From: Candidatus Zhuqueibacterota bacterium
GTDB lineage: Bacteria; Zhuqueibacterota; Zhuqueibacteria; Zhuqueibacterales; Zhuqueibacteraceae
DNA length: 58,958 nucleotides
NCBI GenBank assembly: GCA_022616415.1
Contig: JAKEEU010000080.1
Coordinates: 1-58,958, forward strand
Direction: 5' to 3'
Numbering within the stretch: position 1 is the first letter of the stretch; every line of letters begins with the position of its first letter. A program made the position numbers and the translations under genes. Shown piece after piece: positions 46,814-57,900 of this stretch. The notes beneath the pieces were generated by a model that did no database searches, was not told the origin of the DNA, and saw nothing but the letters and a program-made list of their open reading frames with translations.

Positions 46814-49162
46814 CTACGCTTCGATCTCGAAAATTTTCCCATCCGGCGCGCGCATGAACAAAACCGGGGCTGACCAATCCTGTTGATTCAAGCCGGTTTT
46901 GGCTTGCATGACGATTTGCTGGCGGGCTTCGGCGACCGCGGCATCGATCGAGTTGCTGCGGAAAAGGGTCGGATAGAAAATCTGGGAAAACGACAGGGCC
47001 GAGTCGTCGAGAATTTTATATTGCATAGCCACAACGGCTGGGATGCCGACTTTCACAAGATGTTGAGCCATTCCGGTGAAAACATCAGTGCTGGCGGCCG
47101 AGGCGGTCTCGCAACTGTTGAGCACCACCATATTGACGGAGCGCTCTTGCAGCATCACCGCCAACACCTTGGTGTCTACTCGGTCGGATTCTTGTGTTTC
47201 CGATTCGAGCAAAAGAAAGGCCTTTTGGTTTTCTGCGTCGAATTCGCCGTGACCGATGTAATGCAAAACATGAGGCTCGCGCTTCAGCTCTTTCATCAGT
47301 TTCTCCCGTGTCGCATTTTCACAAAATCTTAATCGAATGTCTCCGGCCCATATTAGGGGGCGCAGCGATTTTTTGATCAAGCGCTTTTCTCGTTGCACAT
47401 TGAGTTCCGGCAAGCCCACAGGGGAGGCAATGACGACGAGGATTTTCAAAGGAATGCGAAATTGCCTTTTGGGAATGGGTTGATCCAACGGCAGATAGCG
47501 CGTCAGCGACAAGCGCTTGTGCAGCGCCAGAAAGCTCGGGGACAATTTGTCAGTACACATCAGCTCCCACGGCAGGCAGACCAATTCTGAGGCATCCAGC
47601 CGCAGCTTCAACCGCAGGATTTTCTCCTCGTTTTGCGCCTCCTCGAGGCCGTTTTTCAAATGTTGAAAAATGCCGTCTTGGAAAACAGTATTGAACAGTT
47701 TTTCGCCCATCCATTCAAGATCCTCCTGGCGCGCCTCTAAATTTCTGAGTTTCTCCAGCGTCGCCTTAAAATTCTTTTCCTCCAAAAATGATCGGAAAGT
47801 CGGATTGCCTTGTTCCTCTCCGCCAAGCGATTCAAAAACCTGGATGGAATAAATCCGGTTTTGGCCTTCTGCAACCGTCAGGCCTAAATTCCGGTATTCA
47901 GGTTGCGGCGCTTTGATCATTCGATAGTAAAGCGTCCGCACCACCAGCATGCTGGTATTAAATGCCAAAAATGGCGTCATTACGCCAAGCCATTGGCTAC
48001 CGAAGCGTAACAGAAAAACGATTAAAAAAAGTGATAGTCCCGTGCCAGCGATAAAGATCAGACGTGTCTTTCGCCATTTTTTCTTGAGGCGCGGGGTGAC
48101 AAACAAAAGCCATGAAACGCCGAGTAAAACCATGGTGGCGCTGAAAGCGGTCGGATAAAACAGAGCCGAGGCTTCAATATGCCGATTCAGCACGAGCTGG
48201 CTGGTGAGTGAGGCGATGAGCGCCCAATTTGGATAAGGGCCAACAGCAGGAATCAGTAAGGGCGGCTCCACGGCTTGATTGACAATCAAGACGACGGCAT
48301 TGCGGAAACTGTCGGGTTGGCTTTGCACAAGCTGCGTCGCGTCTTCCCACGAATAGGGAAGCGGCCGGAATGTCTCGAGCGAAATAAAATTCACAAGCAT
48401 TTGCCCGTCCTGGTCCAACGGAATCTCGGTTAAGCTAAACCGGCGCAAAGGTGCGCCTTGTCCATTTCCATTTGTGGAGTCCACCGCCATCATGGCAGCA
48501 TCGTTTTCCGGCTCGAAATAATGCCTGGCAATTTCAACCGGTAAAGCAGCGTAACATTTTCTCTCGAATCGCAATGCCGGCGGAAAGCGATAGTACTCCC
48601 GATTGACTGAATTAATGTGGCCGAGATGGGCGATGACCTCAAGAAGGGCGGCAAAGGGAAGTTCAACGCCTTGGCTTGCAACATTGATTTGCTCTAGTGC
48701 TTGACAAAGCGAATCCGGCAGTGCCAGGCGCTCTACCAGCCGCATTTTCATCGCGGGCGGGTATTGAGCGCTGGCGAAGTCAATCGCGAGAATCACTTCC
48801 GGAGCTTCGGCAACGGCGTTAACCAACTCTTGACTGCCGAGGGAATCACTGTCGCTCTCTCGCAAAAACCGAATGTCCAACGCAATGCATTTCGCTCCGG
48901 CACGGTGGAGTTGGGTGATCATGTGGGCGTAATCCGAGCGCGGGCGACTCTCGGTCGGATCGTTGCTGTCGATGACCACAAGATTCGACGGCGGAGTCAA
49001 AGTCGGTTTGAAAAAAAGATTGTAAAAGTAAAGATCGAGACTTCTGGCCAAGTTTCCGGTCCTGGGAAATCTTTCAAAAATTGTCTTGACCCCAAGCCCG
49101 GCTACAAAGCTGCACAATAGCGCGATGGCCAGAAGCTGCAATTTTCTCTGGATGGGTAGCAC
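46814..49162 (-). CDS. CHASE2-CHAT protein: membrane-anchored caspase-like protease
   Basis: This 782-residue protein starts with a membrane helix ('LLAIALLCSFVAGLGVKTIF'). An extracytoplasmic CHASE2 domain spans about residues 30-330 ('NLARSLDLYFYNLFFKPTLT', 'NLVVIDSNDPTESRPRSDYA', 'HRAGAKCIALDIRFLRESDS'). Three transmembrane segments follow (about 335-430). A cytoplasmic CHAT domain (about 500-775) carries the dyad: His in 'PHVLHYIGHGEFDAENQKAF' (near 637) and Cys in 'VNMVVLNSCETASAASTDVF' (near 684). CHAT proteases cleave partners in immunity and regulation. Here a signal outside could activate proteolysis inside. It is the last gene of a four-gene operon. Confidence 0.88.
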   Translation of the reverse strand: MLPIQRKLQLLAIALLCSFVAGLGVKTIFERFPRTGNLARSLDLYFYNLFFKPTLTPPSNLVVIDSNDPTESRPRSDYAHMITQLHRAGAKCIALDIRFLRESDSDSLGSQELVNAVAEAPEVILAIDFASAQYPPAMKMRLVERLALPDSLCQALEQINVASQGVELPFAALLEVIAHLGHINSVNREYYRFPPALRFERKCYAALPVEIARHYFEPENDAAMMAVDSTNGNGQGAPLRRFSLTEIPLDQDGQMLVNFISLETFRPLPYSWEDATQLVQSQPDSFRNAVVLIVNQAVEPPLLIPAVGPYPNWALIASLTSQLVLNRHIEASALFYPTAFSATMVLLGVSWLLFVTPRLKKKWRKTRLIFIAGTGLSLFLIVFLLRFGSQWLGVMTPFLAFNTSMLVVRTLYYRMIKAPQPEYRNLGLTVAEGQNRIYSIQVFESLGGEEQGNPTFRSFLEEKNFKATLEKLRNLEARQEDLEWMGEKLFNTVFQDGIFQHLKNGLEEAQNEEKILRLKLRLDASELVCLPWELMCTDKLSPSFLALHKRLSLTRYLPLDQPIPKRQFRIPLKILVVIASPVGLPELNVQREKRLIKKSLRPLIWAGDIRLRFCENATREKLMKELKREPHVLHYIGHGEFDAENQKAFLLLESETQESDRVDTKVLAVMLQERSVNMVVLNSCETASAASTDVFTGMAQHLVKVGIPAVVAMQYKILDDSALSFSQIFYPTLFRSNSIDAAVAEARQQIVMQAKTGLNQQDWSAPVLFMRAPDGKIFEIEA

Positions 49163-49174
49163 TGAACCTCCAAA

Positions 49175-51910
49175 TTAATAAATCCAAGCCAGTAGCGCGG
49201 CGCGGTTCTCGTCGGTCTCGCCTCGCCCCTTGGCGCCATGTCGATCCAGGACGATTGGCTTGATTTCCTTTTTGCCGGCCACATGTCTCTTGAAGCTGCG
49301 GTCGACAAAGGCCTTGACATTTTTGATCTGTCTTTTCACCTTCTCGACAAGGCTCTCCGCTTTCCCGTCTGTGCCCTCTTCGGGAAATTGCAGCAGGTTG
49401 AAAGCGCTTTCGGCGTCGCCCTCCAAAATCTGCGCCGCTTGCAAAAGCGCGTCCTCGGATTGGCGCTGATATTCCATTGTATCCTTCGGCGCCGCGCCAT
49501 CCTTCATCATCTGATACAAAATGGCCAAATTCAAATAAGTGCCCCGGCTAAAGCGATTGTGCTCCAAAGCGCTTTTGTAAGCCTTTTCCGCTTCAGAGAA
49601 ATTGCCGGCAATGAATTCAACGTTTCCCAAATTGTTCCAAGCCGGGGCGAAGGCGGTGGAATCCTGTAAAATTCTTTTGAATTGCTCTTGGGCTTGCTCA
49701 AACTCGTCGTTTTGTCCGAGCAAAACACCGTAGATGTTTCGCGCCTTGGCAGTTTCGAGACGTGGTAAGTCCCGCACCTCACGTTCCAGCGTATTTTTGA
49801 CTTTTTGCAGCCACTGCGTTTTCATGCCGTTCAACGCGACAAAGTCTTTTCGCAAAGCCGGCGCAAAGTCCGGAATGGCCAGAGGCGCTCTGGGGAGATC
49901 AATAACCTCCGCTTTCACCGGCGGATATTTGCTTTGATAGCCTGCCACCTCGTAGATTTGCCAGGTCGAGTCAATGATGTCGGCTGCATGCATCCACGCT
50001 TCGCTAAACGTGGCGTTTGGGATCATCGTCGTTTCGATTGGCAACCATAGCGTGCCTCGGCGCTTGACAAAAAGGTTGGGAGAAACCGGCAGGCTCCGGC
50101 TCTGCGACGCTGGAATATTGGTATCGAACATGATGAAGATATGACCGTGACCCGGGCCAGTGACAAACGCCGTGGGCAAACCGGCATATTGCAGCATCGT
50201 CGCGTAGAGCACCGAGAGATCGTCACAATCACCGGACCGATCATCCTTAAGCAAGAATTCGCCGGGATATTTGATGGTGTCGAGGCGGTAAAGCGCACCG
50301 TGGCTCGTATCGGCCAGCGAGGGATAAGGAGTGATTTCATCGAGGCGGTATTTCATTCCGTGAACCTGCAAGGCGTTGAATATGATCATGGCTTTGGACA
50401 TATTGAAGCGCGAAATCCAAGCTGGTTGTTCGAGCTCGGGCGCTTTGGTCAGAGCCTGATCGACAAATTTTTGCACCAGCGGCTCGTCCGTGGTGACGAA
50501 CGCCGCGGCCTTGCCCGGATCATCCCAGGTCAAGTGATTCTTGCCACACAGCGCAAAATCGACAGCCCCGGTGGTGGTGTATTGGTTTTTGCGATATTCG
50601 TAAGTGACTTTCACTTCGCCGGCTAAGCGGCTTTCTCTCGCATAAAGGAGGTCGGAAGTGAAGCCGGCGCGCAGCGGGAAATCCATCGTGCTTTTCGCCG
50701 GAATTTTCACCGTGTCGGCTGACTGTGGCTGCATGTAGCGGCTCTGAAATGTCACCCACGCTATCAGCGTATCCTCGAGCACGTTCTTGAGCTTGACCGA
50801 CCCGATGCCGTAGCCGGGCAGTCCATAATGTTGGTAGAGAGAAGGAAACACATTCTCGATCTGCGCGCCGGCAATGCGGATCACGCGCGGATTGTCTTTG
50901 ATGATCAGCGAGCCGCCGAACTGCTTGTTCGTATTCGGCAGCATCGGCGAATCGGTCAGCGCATAGTCGACATGGACTTCGGGAAAATCCTTGACGGCCT
51001 TTTTGAAACCAACGCCAAATGCGAAGGTTGCCTTTTCGTTGGTGTGCCAGTCTTTTTGCCATCCGGCGCGCAATGCCAAAGTTTTCGCCAGCCAAAATTC
51101 CAACCCGACATGCACGCGATCATCGAAGTCCAGCGCGAGCACCGGATCGGAAATCGGTATTTTACCGCCCGGCCAATCGCTGAAAGGCCGGTAGCTCACG
51201 CCCCAACGAATATTCTCGAGCAAAATCGGATTTGACATTGCGGTTTCGTTGTTTTCTTTCCGTAATTTGTCGCCGACATTGTGGATCATGAGGCCGAGGT
51301 TGAGGCCATGGGGTACATGGGGCAATGCGCCAAGATCATAAAGCGCGCCGGCATCCCATCCCCAGTCGTCAGTATTGCCGTTAAACTCGCCGTTCTCTAA
51401 ACCGAGGTCCGAACTCCCATTAATGTTCAAATATTTAAGATTGGCGCCAACGCTCAGATTATATAATAACGGCAAACTTTTCGGCGGCCGGAACGCCAGC
51501 GAAAAATTGATTTGATCCTGCGAGAATTCGAGCTCATTGCGGCCTTCATTATAAGGATCCGGCTCCAGCGTGTGAATACGGAGCCAATCGACGCCAAATG
51601 CGAGATAGTCGGTCAGCGGCGGAATAAAATAAACGCGGGAAAGAAAACCGGCATATGTGCTGGGGAGGTCGAGACCATACAAATCGGCATACGCAAAATT
51701 GAGTTGAATGCGTTCCATGCGCGCCAGGCCGGCCGGGTTCCAATAAATCGCATTGCCGTCATCGGCAACTGCAACGAACGCTTCGCCCATGCTGATGGGT
51801 CTGGTGCCGGCAGGAATCTGGTTGCGAATTTGCGCGAGCGTTGTTTGAAACAGAGCCGGCAAGGCGAGCGCGAAGGTGAGCCAGGTGATTTTGAGGTGAT
51901 CGTATTTCAT
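49175..51910 (-). CDS. PorV-type outer-membrane barrel fused to transglutaminase-like and TPR domains
   Basis: This 911-residue exported protein has a signal at residues 8-26. Residues 28-340 form a PorV/PorQ-type barrel: 'GTRPISMGEAFVAVADDGNA', 'IYWNPAGLARMERIQLNFAY'. Near residues 545-620 is a transglutaminase-like cysteine peptidase core: 'LLKDDRSGDCDDLSVLYATM' (Cys near 562), 'GPGHGHIFIMFDT' (His near 590) and 'LWLPIETTMI' (acidic position filled by Glu). Residues about 735-830 are TPRs ('FAPAWNNLGNVEFIAGNFSE'). PorV carries type 9 cargo to the surface; a fused enzyme domain suggests attachment or trimming. Twelve bases before the CHASE2-CHAT gene. Confidence 0.85.
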   Translation of the reverse strand: MKYDHLKITWLTFALALPALFQTTLAQIRNQIPAGTRPISMGEAFVAVADDGNAIYWNPAGLARMERIQLNFAYADLYGLDLPSTYAGFLSRVYFIPPLTDYLAFGVDWLRIHTLEPDPYNEGRNELEFSQDQINFSLAFRPPKSLPLLYNLSVGANLKYLNINGSSDLGLENGEFNGNTDDWGWDAGALYDLGALPHVPHGLNLGLMIHNVGDKLRKENNETAMSNPILLENIRWGVSYRPFSDWPGGKIPISDPVLALDFDDRVHVGLEFWLAKTLALRAGWQKDWHTNEKATFAFGVGFKKAVKDFPEVHVDYALTDSPMLPNTNKQFGGSLIIKDNPRVIRIAGAQIENVFPSLYQHYGLPGYGIGSVKLKNVLEDTLIAWVTFQSRYMQPQSADTVKIPAKSTMDFPLRAGFTSDLLYARESRLAGEVKVTYEYRKNQYTTTGAVDFALCGKNHLTWDDPGKAAAFVTTDEPLVQKFVDQALTKAPELEQPAWISRFNMSKAMIIFNALQVHGMKYRLDEITPYPSLADTSHGALYRLDTIKYPGEFLLKDDRSGDCDDLSVLYATMLQYAGLPTAFVTGPGHGHIFIMFDTNIPASQSRSLPVSPNLFVKRRGTLWLPIETTMIPNATFSEAWMHAADIIDSTWQIYEVAGYQSKYPPVKAEVIDLPRAPLAIPDFAPALRKDFVALNGMKTQWLQKVKNTLEREVRDLPRLETAKARNIYGVLLGQNDEFEQAQEQFKRILQDSTAFAPAWNNLGNVEFIAGNFSEAEKAYKSALEHNRFSRGTYLNLAILYQMMKDGAAPKDTMEYQRQSEDALLQAAQILEGDAESAFNLLQFPEEGTDGKAESLVEKVKRQIKNVKAFVDRSFKRHVAGKKEIKPIVLDRHGAKGRGETDENRAALLAWIY

Positions 51911-51928
51911 TATAATTTTGCCTGAATT

Positions 51929-54913
51929 CTACTTGTTGAGTACCATGACTTTCACCGGTTTGGGCGGCGGTTTAAAGCCATCACTTTGAAGCGTGATGAG
52001 ATAAAGCCCGGGCGGACAAGGGTAACCATTTTTATCCTTGCCATTCCAGGGCACGGCATTGATGCCGGGCTGCATAAATTCATCCCAAATCGTGCCGACC
52101 AATCTGCCGGCAAGATTGTAAACTTGAATGCGAACTTGGGCCGCTTGATCCAATCGAAATGAGATGGTGGTTTGCAGGTCATCCCGACGAATAATCCGCG
52201 GCTGCGCCGTCACCCGAAAGGCCTTTTGCAGCGAGTCGGAGGCGGCGGTTCGTTGCGCCGGCTTTTCTCTTTCCTTCACCGCATAAACGCCCAATTCGAG
52301 GATCGCGGTCGAAATGCTGATCATCTTATTTTGCGACGAATACGCGCCGCCCAATTCCAAGAAGCGATTGCCTTCTATTTTAAAGATGCCCAAGCTATCG
52401 GCTCTAAAGTTGTCCAATTTCTTGCCGGTATCCGGAAACGAAAAAGTGAGCGTTATCGGCTTGCGCAGTTGGAAAGTTTCGCTGCTCGTGAGCCGAAAGG
52501 CAAATAAGGTTGCGGCAATGGCCGTATCGGGTTCGATGAGGATCGTCGTATTTTTTTTCAACAGATTGGGCGGCCAATAAACGCTGACCGCAATCGGCCC
52601 AATCTCGTGAAAACTCGTATCCGTTATTGTGGAAGAGCCGCCCAGCGCCGGCGCAAGTCTCGTGAAGAAATCCCTATCCGGCATCGGATCCAAATTGCTG
52701 TCACGATCGATGGCCTGGACATAAAACGTATGCGGTCCTGGCATAATTCCTTTGACCACGGCAAAGCGATCGGAGGTTGGCTCGCTCCATTGAGTGGTAT
52801 CATCCAGCGCGTAACGATAGCGAAATTCGTTCAACGCCGTGTTCAAATCGGCGGCGCTGAAACGATAGATCACTTCGGATTTGTCAGTCACGTCAAATCG
52901 CGTTTCGATGAACGTCTCAGGCAGGCTTTGCGGCGGCCGGTATCGAGTGAGGCCGGCGCCATACGTGCCGAACCAGCGCAGATCACCTTGGAGAGCGATA
53001 GATACCACATACTCGCTCGCTAGACCAGATTGAGAGTCGAAGGTGCACCAAATGCCGTTCTGGTCGCGCCGGCTGACACCCCGGGGCGTTGCCACGAAAA
53101 CCTCGCCGGAGCCGGAAAAAACAATTTCAGCGATGGAATTGTCGGCCAGAACAGTTCTACGATCCAAATGTTGCCATTTCTTGTTCTTGTCATCATAAAT
53201 CGAAATTCCACCACTGCCGGTGCCAATCCAGACTTCTCCATTTGTTGGATCGACTGCGATAGCCGTGACTAAATTGTCTTCAAACAAACCGTTTGCCGTC
53301 GTATAAGTTGCAACCCACTTATCCGTAGGCGGATCATAAACGCTGGCGCCTGCCGGGGTGCCACACCAAAGCTTGCCGGTCTTATCAAAAGCAATCGCAA
53401 GAATTTGGTCATTGATGAGACCGCCTAATGTGGATTCACGGGAATAAGTTTTTATCAAAGAACAATCAGTAGCACGAACGCGACTCAGCAAGCTATCAGC
53501 AGCGATCCAAACCTCGTTTTGTCCTTGAATGATCTCATTCACCTGGTTCTTTCTCGGGCTTTTGCCGGTTGAATCTAAATTAACGTAACATTTTTGCATG
53601 CCATTGGCATCGTATAAATAGATACCATTGTCAGTTCCCACCCATACTTGCGATCTCTCTGCCGGCGCAAGGGCTTTGATGCCAAATTTGATTGGCGGCA
53701 AAATATCTTCACCCACACGCGCTTCTCCTTTAAAACGCCTAATGCCGTTCGCCGTGCCGACCCAAAGCGTATCGTTCACAGCGAGCAAGGAAAACACAAA
53801 GAGGTTAGGCAAATTGGGCAACTCCTCATTTCCAAAAGTAAACCAGTTGTTATTCAGTCGAATGACGCCCTGCAGGTCCGACATGCCAAACCATAAATTA
53901 TTATCCGGGTCTTTAAACACTGTCTTGACAGTCCCAAGACCTGGATAATCATTTTGATCGAGGCAGCGAAACGATCCCGCCGGTAAATTGTGGCGACACG
54001 CCCCGTTCTTATCCATGCCGAACCAAAGGTTGCCTTCAAGATCAATGGCGATGTCGTGAATTATTTGGTTTTTCAAGGGATTTTTCATGACAGGAAGAGT
54101 GTCAGGAGATGTACATCTTATTTGGCAATTAGGTTGAAGGCGAAATGCCCCATGGCCAAATGTGCCTGCCCAAACTCTTCCATCTGTCCCATTAATGAAT
54201 GACAAGATATTCTCATTATCCAGACAATTAAAGCACCAGCTTGTCCTTTGAACGATACTTGCGCTGTCCAAAGAGCCGCTAAATCGCCTTGCACCGGTCT
54301 TGCTTCCAATCCAAATGCCCTTTTGATTATCCTCGTGAATGACATTGACATGATTGTCGCGTGGGCCTCTCGTGTCGGTTAAGAAGGCCTTCGGTTTCCA
54401 CTCGCCCTCCTCGAAAACCGCGTATTCACCCACTCGGATGCGATGCCAGCGTTGACCGTCATAAATGCCGACGCCAGCGGTGTCTGCAATGGGGTTATCG
54501 CCACCGGTGCCAACCCAAATTCTTCCAGAGGAATCAACAAAAAGATCAAGAATATTCGGGGAGGGCGCGCCGGAAAAGTTGGTAATGTGCTTCCAAGTTG
54601 AGCCATTATAAACAAACAATCCATTGTAGGCTGAACCAACCCAAATTCGCTTGTCGTGATCAACAACAACGTCAGTAAGTTCGCCGGGAATTACAGACAA
54701 AGGTATTGGAATGGGGCTAAAATTCTTTCCGTCAAATTTCCACAGCCCGTTTGAGGTGGCAAAAAGAAGCTCGCCCGTCTGATCATTGTAGTCAATGCCA
54801 TTAACCGAATTGCCTTGCAGATTGGTCGTTAAAAGCTGTCCGTAACTTGCGGCAACAGCGACTACAAAAAAGGATGCGCCGAGCACCCTGGTGATGTAGG
54901 TTTGATAGAGCAT
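51929..54913 (-). CDS. Exported reg_prop beta-propeller with Y_Y_Y and FlgD-like C-terminal module
   Basis: This 994-residue protein has an N-terminal signal ('VLGASFFVVAVAASYGQLLT'). Residues about 30-650 are two-component-regulator-type propeller repeats ('LLFATSNGLWKFDGKNFSPI', 'IWVGSAYNGLFVYNGSTWKH', 'VWIGTGSGGISIYDDKNKKW'). A Y_Y_Y Ig-like domain (about 670-740) follows, with 'FRYRYALDDTTQWSEPTSDR'. The C-terminus (about 905-994) is FlgD-like: 'VRIQVYNLAGRLVGTIWDEF' and 'AVPWNGKDKNGYPCPPGLYL'. It has no histidine kinase, so it is a secreted sensor-like or binding protein. It is 34 bases downstream of the lamin-tail gene and 18 upstream of the PorV fusion. Confidence 0.87.
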   Translation of the reverse strand: MLYQTYITRVLGASFFVVAVAASYGQLLTTNLQGNSVNGIDYNDQTGELLFATSNGLWKFDGKNFSPIPIPLSVIPGELTDVVVDHDKRIWVGSAYNGLFVYNGSTWKHITNFSGAPSPNILDLFVDSSGRIWVGTGGDNPIADTAGVGIYDGQRWHRIRVGEYAVFEEGEWKPKAFLTDTRGPRDNHVNVIHEDNQKGIWIGSKTGARRFSGSLDSASIVQRTSWCFNCLDNENILSFINGTDGRVWAGTFGHGAFRLQPNCQIRCTSPDTLPVMKNPLKNQIIHDIAIDLEGNLWFGMDKNGACRHNLPAGSFRCLDQNDYPGLGTVKTVFKDPDNNLWFGMSDLQGVIRLNNNWFTFGNEELPNLPNLFVFSLLAVNDTLWVGTANGIRRFKGEARVGEDILPPIKFGIKALAPAERSQVWVGTDNGIYLYDANGMQKCYVNLDSTGKSPRKNQVNEIIQGQNEVWIAADSLLSRVRATDCSLIKTYSRESTLGGLINDQILAIAFDKTGKLWCGTPAGASVYDPPTDKWVATYTTANGLFEDNLVTAIAVDPTNGEVWIGTGSGGISIYDDKNKKWQHLDRRTVLADNSIAEIVFSGSGEVFVATPRGVSRRDQNGIWCTFDSQSGLASEYVVSIALQGDLRWFGTYGAGLTRYRPPQSLPETFIETRFDVTDKSEVIYRFSAADLNTALNEFRYRYALDDTTQWSEPTSDRFAVVKGIMPGPHTFYVQAIDRDSNLDPMPDRDFFTRLAPALGGSSTITDTSFHEIGPIAVSVYWPPNLLKKNTTILIEPDTAIAATLFAFRLTSSETFQLRKPITLTFSFPDTGKKLDNFRADSLGIFKIEGNRFLELGGAYSSQNKMISISTAILELGVYAVKEREKPAQRTAASDSLQKAFRVTAQPRIIRRDDLQTTISFRLDQAAQVRIQVYNLAGRLVGTIWDEFMQPGINAVPWNGKDKNGYPCPPGLYLITLQSDGFKPPPKPVKVMVLNK

Positions 54914-54947
54914 AATTGTGCCAACAAATAAAAAGTAAGGTGCATAA

Positions 54948-57900
54948 TCATCTAACCAAAACTATACGCTGAACTTTGACCGCATTACCTGCTTGCAACC
55001 TCACAAAATAAAGCCCTGAAACGGCAGTTCCACCACTTTCATTATCGCCACGCCAGACGACATTGTGAACTCCGCTTGGCAATGGCTTTTCAACGAGGTT
55101 TTTGACCAACTGGCCGAGAATATCGTATATCTTCATTGATACCAAATCCGGTTTTGGCAAGGCGAAACGAATAATCGTCCCTAACTGAAATGACGAGGTG
55201 ACTGATAAGGGATTAGGATAATTCTGATAAAGCTCAAGCATTGCAGGCAACGTGAATACTTGATTCCCTTTAATTTCCGCAGCACGTTCACTCCCTGATG
55301 GACAGGGACTTGAGGGAGTCGTTATGGTGCATGTAATTGGCGTACCCGGATCGTCAACGTAAAAAAAAGGTGGAGTCGCCGGTAGCCAACTCGCATTCAA
55401 ATCACCCAAAAGCATAGCGTTAAGGCTGTAGAATTTATTGGTAGTACTAAAAGCTACCTCAACACTCTCTACTGCTGCCGGGGTAGTCGCATTTGGATCC
55501 GCAACTGCCCACCGGCCCGTCGAATCAGCCGTTGATGGAATTGCTGCAATGGTCATTGGTGCCGCATTAACAAAAGCCTCGATCGCGTTGCAATCATTGC
55601 TCGTGAAGCCGCTCATTTGGTTTGCATCTCCAAGCAGGATATCATCTGGTGACTGCACCATGACCCGTTGCGAGCAAGTCGTTATACCATCATCGAGGTC
55701 ATCTTCATCAATTTTTCGCAAATCGTGTGGAGCATTCGGCTTTAACGGCGCAACTGCATGGATGAAATAACTTTTGGTGGGATCTAACAAATTGAATGAA
55801 CTTGAGTTAAAAGTCACTTGGCCATGGGTATCTGTCGGCTTCGATTCTTTGAGGTCGTTCGTGACAGTTGTTCCGCCGGACGTCGTAGTCGTTGTTCTCT
55901 CGATTAAGTTTATCCGGAGGTTAGGAACAAGCAGCGACGTTTTAGGATACTTTACAGTCACAGAAACGAAAGGTATCGTCAAGCTCACGGGAAGATCGGC
56001 ATTAAAAGTTGAACCTCTGATGACCAAGGTTCCACATAGCGGGGTTGGCGTATTCAAGCGCGTATTAGTCGTAGGGATGGTTATGCTAAATTTTTCTTCT
56101 CGCATGGAAGCACTCGGATCAAGTGTGCAGGAGGGGTTGTTTGTTTCTGAACAAGGAATATTCTCAATATGCTTTGGCGTCGATAACGGGTTGATATCCG
56201 GAATATCGAGCCGGCCGCACATGATGCCGGTTGGCGCTCCCCCGGTATTCTTCAGCGTGATAAAAGCCAGCAAGTTTGAGCCATCAACCGAGAGGGCGCT
56301 CGAAACAATATTCAAATTCGGCGAAGCGGCCTGCACTTGGCCAGCAACCGATTGTGAACTGGGCACCGATTGCGTGCCGAGAGTCGATTCTTTATTCACT
56401 TTTTCGATACCGGGAATGGTAATCTGCTGGGGCTTCGCTTGTAAGGTCTGTCCGGTTTGTTTATCCACGACGAAGATGATGAAACGGATAACACGGAGAG
56501 TGTCAGGGAATAGGATCGGTTTCGCCGAAAATTCGTATGAATCTACAGACTGAGCGATACCATCGGGCGCAATAGGGGGATAATTCGCGGTGCTGTCGGC
56601 GCCAAGCATCACAAACTGATCATAAGGGCTGAAAAAGCGCAGCACCGAAAACAACGGGCCGGTTGTATTTGGTGCATTATTTTTCAGCGTGACAAACATG
56701 CGGATAGCTTCGCCAGGATTCACAATACCATCCCGATTGCCATTATTACTCAACGTATCAAAGGCAATCGCGGTCACGAAATCAAGATCAAGCTCGTCAT
56801 CGCCACTGCCATCATCTGGGGGAGGACCTATTGGCGTTGGGGGCAGCTCGCGAAACGCCTCTTCTAAGCGTTCGCTCGTCTCGTCGTGCCCCGAAATGCC
56901 ATTGCCGCCGGCGCGCAATTCGCCAAATTCGCGCGGCGTCGGCCGGCGCTGCCAGGATTTGAGGATGTCGTGGGCTTGGTTGGCAATCGCATGTTGCAAC
57001 GCAAAGTCGGTGTCGTTGTCATAATAAGAGCTGAAGTTGTCCGCATCTCTCCCATCAACGCCAAAACCGGTTTTGTTAATCGAATCTGCTGTTGAGATCT
57101 TGCCCCACGCTACAAAATCCACATCTTGCAGCAAATCACTGTTACCATTCCATTTCAAAAGGACAACCATTTCACCGGCATCGGCCAAATCGGGTTTGGT
57201 GATGGGGATGCCGATACTGGGCTTGACCGGTCGCATGTTGTTGCTCGCGGAAGTATCGTCACCGACGATTTCATAAGTTGGCCGGGTTCGATAACGCCGG
57301 ATAAAATCATTGGCGCTGATGGCAATGGTTTGGTATTGCAGCGGGCGGATCGTCGCGTTATCCGGAAATCTGACGAAAAAGTCATCGCCGTTGATCTGTA
57401 GCGAGTCCGGGCCTTTAACCAAGCGCATATAGGCATTGTCCCGGCCGCCCACGTCGGTCAAATAATAATCGGCGAGAGGCACGGCATTGATGGAGTCGGG
57501 ATTAAAGATTTCGATAAACTCGCTGTGGCCCGGCCGCACGCAGATTTCCGAGATCAGCAAATGTTTCTCCAGCGGCGGCGCCAGGACATTTTTAAAGCCA
57601 ATGGATGGACTGGGCTGCAGGAAAAAATCGTTGCGTGTTGTCAGCAGCGTGTCCACCGGGTTATCCGTTAATTCATAGGAGTGCCCTTCCGGGGCAAATT
57701 CAAGAGAATCTCCCCGGCGCCACAACCCCGCCTTGACCGCGATGCTTTCACTGCCAGCTACGCTGCCGCCGATTTGGATAAAGTCAATCATAGTGAAATC
57801 ATTCAATTGTTCCTGGCTACGCAGCCTTTTCTGCCTGGCCATTCTATCTCTCACCGGAACACTTCTGCCGAGTTGGACAAAGTCAATCACACGGCTGCTA

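Noticed and set aside
46814..49162. Craspase (gRAMP-associated TPR-CHAT) component
   Set aside because: The CHAT domain follows CHASE2 and membrane helices rather than TPRs, and no Cas7-11 gene or CRISPR array is present.
55774..56553. A 259-codon plus-strand open frame
   Set aside because: It is antisense to the giant surface protein; the low-complexity Val/Thr-rich content mirrors the opposite strand.
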